Below, piece after piece: positions 7,930-9,407 of a DNA stretch of 9,407 nt. The stretch spans positions 1 through 9,407 of the forward strand of contig CAAGAX010000048.1 of the NCBI GenBank assembly GCA_900767915.1. The letters run 5' to 3'. Every line of letters begins with the position of its first letter. Within the stretch, counting starts at the first letter, position 1. The notes under the pieces were generated by a model. It did not search any database, had not been told where the DNA came from, and saw only the letters and a program-made list of their open reading frames with translations. This DNA is from Acholeplasmatales bacterium. Its GTDB lineage: Bacteria > Bacillota_I > Bacilli_A > Acholeplasmatales > Anaeroplasmataceae. Made by a program: the position numbers and the translations under genes.

Positions 7930-7980
7930 AAACCATTTTATATTTTAGCAATTAGCTAATTTATAAAATGGTTTTTTATT
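7930..7980 (+). terminator. Intrinsic terminator after the ATPase gene
   Basis: AAACCATTTTATA (7930-7942) pairs fully with TATAAAATGGTTT (7962-7974). A further TTAGC/GCTAA stem (7945-7949 with 7955-7959) lies inside, and the hairpin is followed by TTTTTTATTTT. It begins a few bases after the ATPase stop and should end the gene string. Confidence 0.9.
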
Positions 7981-8164
7981 TTAATTTTATAACTAAATGG
8001 ATATATATGGTGGAGTATAAGATAGATCACTTAATAAAGAAAGCTTTAGTTTCTTTTTAGCTGATTTTAAAGCTAAAAAGGTTGTTCTAATTGTTAAGGA
8101 TTAGGGTGAATTTTAATTAAGGTTAAAAGATTTGTAGAAGAATATTTTTTTATTTATTTTGTGT
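7981..8164. other. Intergenic stretch with two overlapping hairpins, no gene
   Basis: No supported gene lies here. AAAGAAA (8036-8042) can pair with TTTCTTT (8050-8056). CTTTTTAGCT (8053-8062) can pair perfectly with AGCTAAAAAG (8071-8080). The two stems share 8053-8056, so only one can form fully at a time. A minus-strand reading of about 35 codons (7993-8100) has neither an ATG start nor a family resemblance. Confidence 0.4.
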
Positions 8165-8197
8165 ATAAAAAAGCATTAGGCCTTTACCTAATGCTTT
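8165..8197 (-). terminator. Intrinsic terminator of the leftward Rpn-type pseudogene
   Basis: On the minus strand AAAGCATTAGG (8187-8197) and CCTAATGCTTT (8170-8180) form a perfect 11-bp stem with a six-base loop, followed by TTTTTTATA (the T-run is the complement of 8167-8172). It lies about 12 bases after the stop codon of the leftward gene remnant. On the plus strand only a short, interrupted T-run follows, so the leftward direction is favoured. Confidence 0.85.
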
Positions 8198-8208
8198 AAA
8201 TAAAAGAT

Positions 8209-8839
8209 TTATTCAATTATTTTTTTGATTTCATCAATTGATAATGCAATTGATTTTGAAATCAATTCTAATGATACGCCATTTGCATACAAGGCCTTTA
8301 CAGCTTTAACTGTAGTTTCTTGGCTTCCTTCTAATTTAGAATAATGCATATCAGAATTATATGCTATTTCTTTATCTTCAATTGAAGTAGCAATAAATCT
8401 AGCCTTTTCATCATCATTTAATTTCTTTAACACAATTTGTCCCTCCCTAGCTAATTCGGTAGTTGGTTGGAAATTCAACGCACTTCCCATAAAAAAATTA
8501 GAGAATTCTTTTAATTCAGTTATACTAGATAAACTCATATGCTTCAAGAATAATGCAATAATGCAAAAGGAATCTTTTGAATAAATTTTATTATTCACGT
8601 CTTTAATACGAAATAAATTATACCAATCATTTATATAAATATTTTTATCATCATAATTTAAAAAAACAAATTGAAGTCACTTTTGATTCTCCATAAATAG
8701 AACCTTTTGTAAGTTAACTTGAAAATAACTTAGAATGATAATAAAACATTCTAGAATGAATATTATAGGTTGTAGGGTACTTTTGTATTTCAAAGTTGTA
8801 ATAGCTATTATTCTCATTAATTTTAAATAATATATCCAT
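8209..8839 (-). pseudogene. Decayed Rpn/PD-(D/E)XK nuclease family transposase
   Basis: The family comprises recombination-promoting nucleases (RpnA-like, formerly 'transposase_31'/PD-(D/E)XK transposases) that nick DNA and come in many copies. Only 8209-8598 is a clean frame (129 codons, GTG start), but homologous text continues upstream. From an ATG at 8837-8839 the reading is MDILFKIN, then NFEIQK (8780-8797; D2 and the E/Q pair look like the catalytic D and ExQ), then RMFYYHSKLFSS. There a TAA (8714-8716) stands where the family has SQL. The same frame resumes with LTKGSIYGESKVTSICFF, ending at a run of seven T on the minus strand (8660-8666). One T fewer would join it to LNYDDKNIYINDWYNLF and the clean frame, which ends in the usual KALYANGVSLELI...SIDEIKKIIE. 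About 50 N-terminal residues expected in the family are also missing. The product is almost certainly non-functional. A hairpin terminator follows. Family assignment is by motif recall. Confidence 0.75.
8621..8635. repeat. 15-bp direct repeat, copy 1
   Basis: TACCAATCATTTATA occurs here and again at 8858-8872, in the same orientation and 237 bases apart. This copy is inside the pseudogene, where it encodes YINDWY on the minus strand. Confidence 0.7.
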
Positions 8840-8857
8840 ATTAGTATTTTTTTTTAA

Positions 8858-8872
8858 TACCAATCATTTATA
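8858..8872. repeat. 15-bp direct repeat, copy 2
   Basis: Same 15 bases as 8621-8635. It lies just beyond the 5' limit of the recognisable pseudogene, so the gene's broken start sits between or next to the two copies. It may mark a rearrangement or be chance in AT-rich DNA. Confidence 0.6.
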
Positions 8873-8883
8873 GATAGTACAAC

Positions 8884-8936
8884 AAATGGGGTTCCATTCT
8901 AGATTAATCTCTAGCTTGAAACCCCATTTTTATTTG
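8884..8936 (+). terminator. Orphan intrinsic terminator, plus strand
   Basis: AAATGGGGTT (8884-8893) pairs with AACCCCATTT (8920-8929), followed by a T-rich run (TTTTTATTT to about 8935). The loop holds the palindrome AGATTAATCT (8901-8910). The G/C-rich stem stands out in this AT-rich DNA. The T-run favours the plus strand, yet no plus-strand gene lies between the ATPase terminator and this point, so it may be left over from a lost gene. It could also weakly end the leftward fragment to its right. The rest of 8840-8984 holds nothing else that I can name. Confidence 0.7.
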
Positions 8937-8984
8937 ATCAATTTTTTTATTTCTTTAAAATTATTAAATAATTATAATAATAGT

Positions 8985-9269
8985 TTACTTATTTATAATT
9001 TTTTCAATTTCTTCTAATGATGTATTTGTGACCTCTGCAATAATATCATTAGAAATTCCCTTCAAGTGCATTCTTTTAACAACTTCTGTTGTGGTTTCGA
9101 CTTTGCCCTTAGCTAAACCTTCAGCCATTCCTTCAGCCTTTCCTTTAGCTTCGCCCTTAACTAAACCTTCAGCCATTCCTTTAGCTATTCCTTTAGCTTC
9201 ACCCTTAGCTAAACCTTCAGCCATTCCTTTAGCCTCGCCAATTTTAATACCCTCCGTTAATTGAAATAG
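8985..9269 (-). pseudogene. C-terminal fragment of a second Rpn-type transposase
   Basis: The minus strand is open from a TAA at 9270-9272 to the stop at 8985. It reads LFQLTEGIKIGEAKG, then a run of A-K/E-G repeats, then KRMHLKGISNDIIAEVT and SLEEIEKIINK. QLTEGIKIGE followed by a Gly-Ala-Lys-Glu run and a final helix-turn-helix-like SxEEIEKII is the usual C-terminus of Rpn/PD-(D/E)XK family transposases. A 79-codon reading from an internal ATG (9222-9224) exists but has no ribosome site and would be only tail. The nuclease domain is absent: upstream the frame runs into the 38-bp repeat at 9256-9293 and stops. Inference: insertion of, or recombination at, a mobile element removed the 5' part. 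The last residues resemble those of the neighbouring pseudogene, so two family members once lay side by side. Confidence 0.75.
9087..9230 (-). repeat. 48-bp tandem repeat encoding 16-residue Ala-Lys-Gly-Glu units
   Basis: Three units with a 48-base period; TAAACCTTCAGCCATTCCT on the plus strand starts at 9114, 9162 and 9210. In the protein the units read KGMAEGLAKGEAKGIA, KGMAEGLVKGEAKGKA and EGMAEGLAKGK, the third then diverging. Such expanding linker repeats are common in Rpn-type proteins and vary in copy number by slippage. There are no spacers, so this is not a CRISPR array. Confidence 0.85.
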
Positions 9270-9293
9270 TTAATTCCGCTTTAAATAGTTGAA
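9256..9293 (+). repeat. 38-bp terminal-type inverted repeat, right copy
   Basis: Exact reverse complement of 168-205. Its left end interrupts the second Rpn-type fragment, and the sequence to its right has no Rpn homology, as expected of a mobile-element end with the body to the right. Beyond the 38 bases the two copies differ, then partly match again: TTCATTTTTTTTGCATCTAGTAA (9349-9371 here) resembles TTCATTTTTTGCAAAAGTAA on the minus strand at the left copy, with a hairpin block of about 55 bases extra here. Confidence 0.65.
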
Positions 9294-9308
9294 AAAAATT
9301 TATATAAG

Positions 9309-9360
9309 AATGAATAACTAAATTCCGCTAAAATGCGGGTGATAGTTATTCATTTTTTTT
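9309..9360 (+). terminator. Intrinsic terminator just inside the right repeat
   Basis: AATGAATAACTA (9309-9320) pairs perfectly with TAGTTATTCATT (9343-9354). An inner CCGC/GCGG stem (9325-9328 with 9335-9338) and a run of eight T (9353-9360) complete it. It would stop rightward transcription arriving from this side, immediately before the promoter that follows. Confidence 0.8.
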
Positions 9361-9387
9361 GCATCTAGTAAATTTTTGTAGTATAAT
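9359..9387 (+). promoter_or_regulatory. Sigma-A type promoter reading out of the right edge
   Basis: TTGCAT (9359-9364) and a perfect TATAAT (9382-9387) are 17 bases apart, giving a start near 9394. The -35 element overlaps the last T's of the terminator, so old transcripts end where the new one begins. TTGC and GCAA at 9392-9395 and 9404-9407 can pair in the first transcribed bases. The gene it serves lies outside the window; a transposase is a plausible guess from the repeat next to it. Confidence 0.7.
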
Positions 9388-9407
9388 GGAATTGCAAAAA
9401 AAAGCAA

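Noticed and set aside
7993..8100. About 35-codon minus-strand reading, ending LSYTPPYISI
   Set aside because: It reads somewhat like protein but has no ATG start, no ribosome site and no family I can recognise, and it covers hairpin sequence.
9087..9230. Regular repeats that might suggest a CRISPR array
   Set aside because: The units are contiguous, have a 48-base period without spacers, and encode a low-complexity protein linker.
9028..9264. 78-codon plus-strand frame rich in Pro, Ser, Ala and Leu
   Set aside because: It is the antisense shadow of the repeat-rich Rpn-type tail; its repeats mirror the 48-bp units, and it has no ribosome site.
168..9293. Composite transposon carrying the whole core
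   Set aside because: The core holds cysS and mrnC in their usual chromosomal pairing, and the two ends differ beyond 38 bases. Two independent insertions fit better.

Overview
The window is about 72% AT (estimated by eye), uses ATG and TGG in the ordinary way, has no in-frame TGA, and carries clear Shine-Dalgarno sites and short U-tract terminators. This fits a low-GC Bacillota or Erysipelotrichia/Mollicutes-like bacterium using the standard code, probably gut-associated. That placement is an inference from composition and gene content, not a measured assignment.

There are three parts. The left edge (1-205) holds the start of a leftward gene resembling an IS30-type transposase, ending in a 38-bp sequence that recurs inverted near the right edge. 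The core (about 253-7985) is a rightward gene string: a promoter, a 594-residue surface lipoprotein with GLUG-like repeats, cysteinyl-tRNA synthetase (cysS), Mini-III ribonuclease (mrnC), a very large P-type ATPase, and a strong terminator. cysS and mrnC overlap by one base, and mrnC and the ATPase abut, so these three are almost certainly co-transcribed and translationally coupled. The lipoprotein lies 49 bp upstream of cysS, with a hairpin between them. The right part (about 7986-9407) is accessory and eroded. It holds two leftward remnants of Rpn/PD-(D/E)XK-type transposase-nuclease genes. One has a nonsense codon and a homopolymer frameshift; the other keeps only its repeat-rich C-terminus. 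The part also contains several hairpin terminators, the second 38-bp copy, and a good promoter reading out of the right edge.

cysS-mrnC is a conserved Bacillota pair serving translation and rRNA maturation (Mini-III trims 23S rRNA). The ATPase and the lipoprotein are lineage-specific partners. The most unusual object is the ATPase (1346 residues). Its catalytic core belongs to the CtpE-like branch, but an insert of about 450 residues, predicted to lie outside the cell, sits between the last two membrane helices, and a charged tail of about 100 residues precedes the first helix. The pump thus looks like a transporter fused to its own surface domain, encoded in one operon with a surface lipoprotein. 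No phage, CRISPR, rRNA or tRNA signal was seen.
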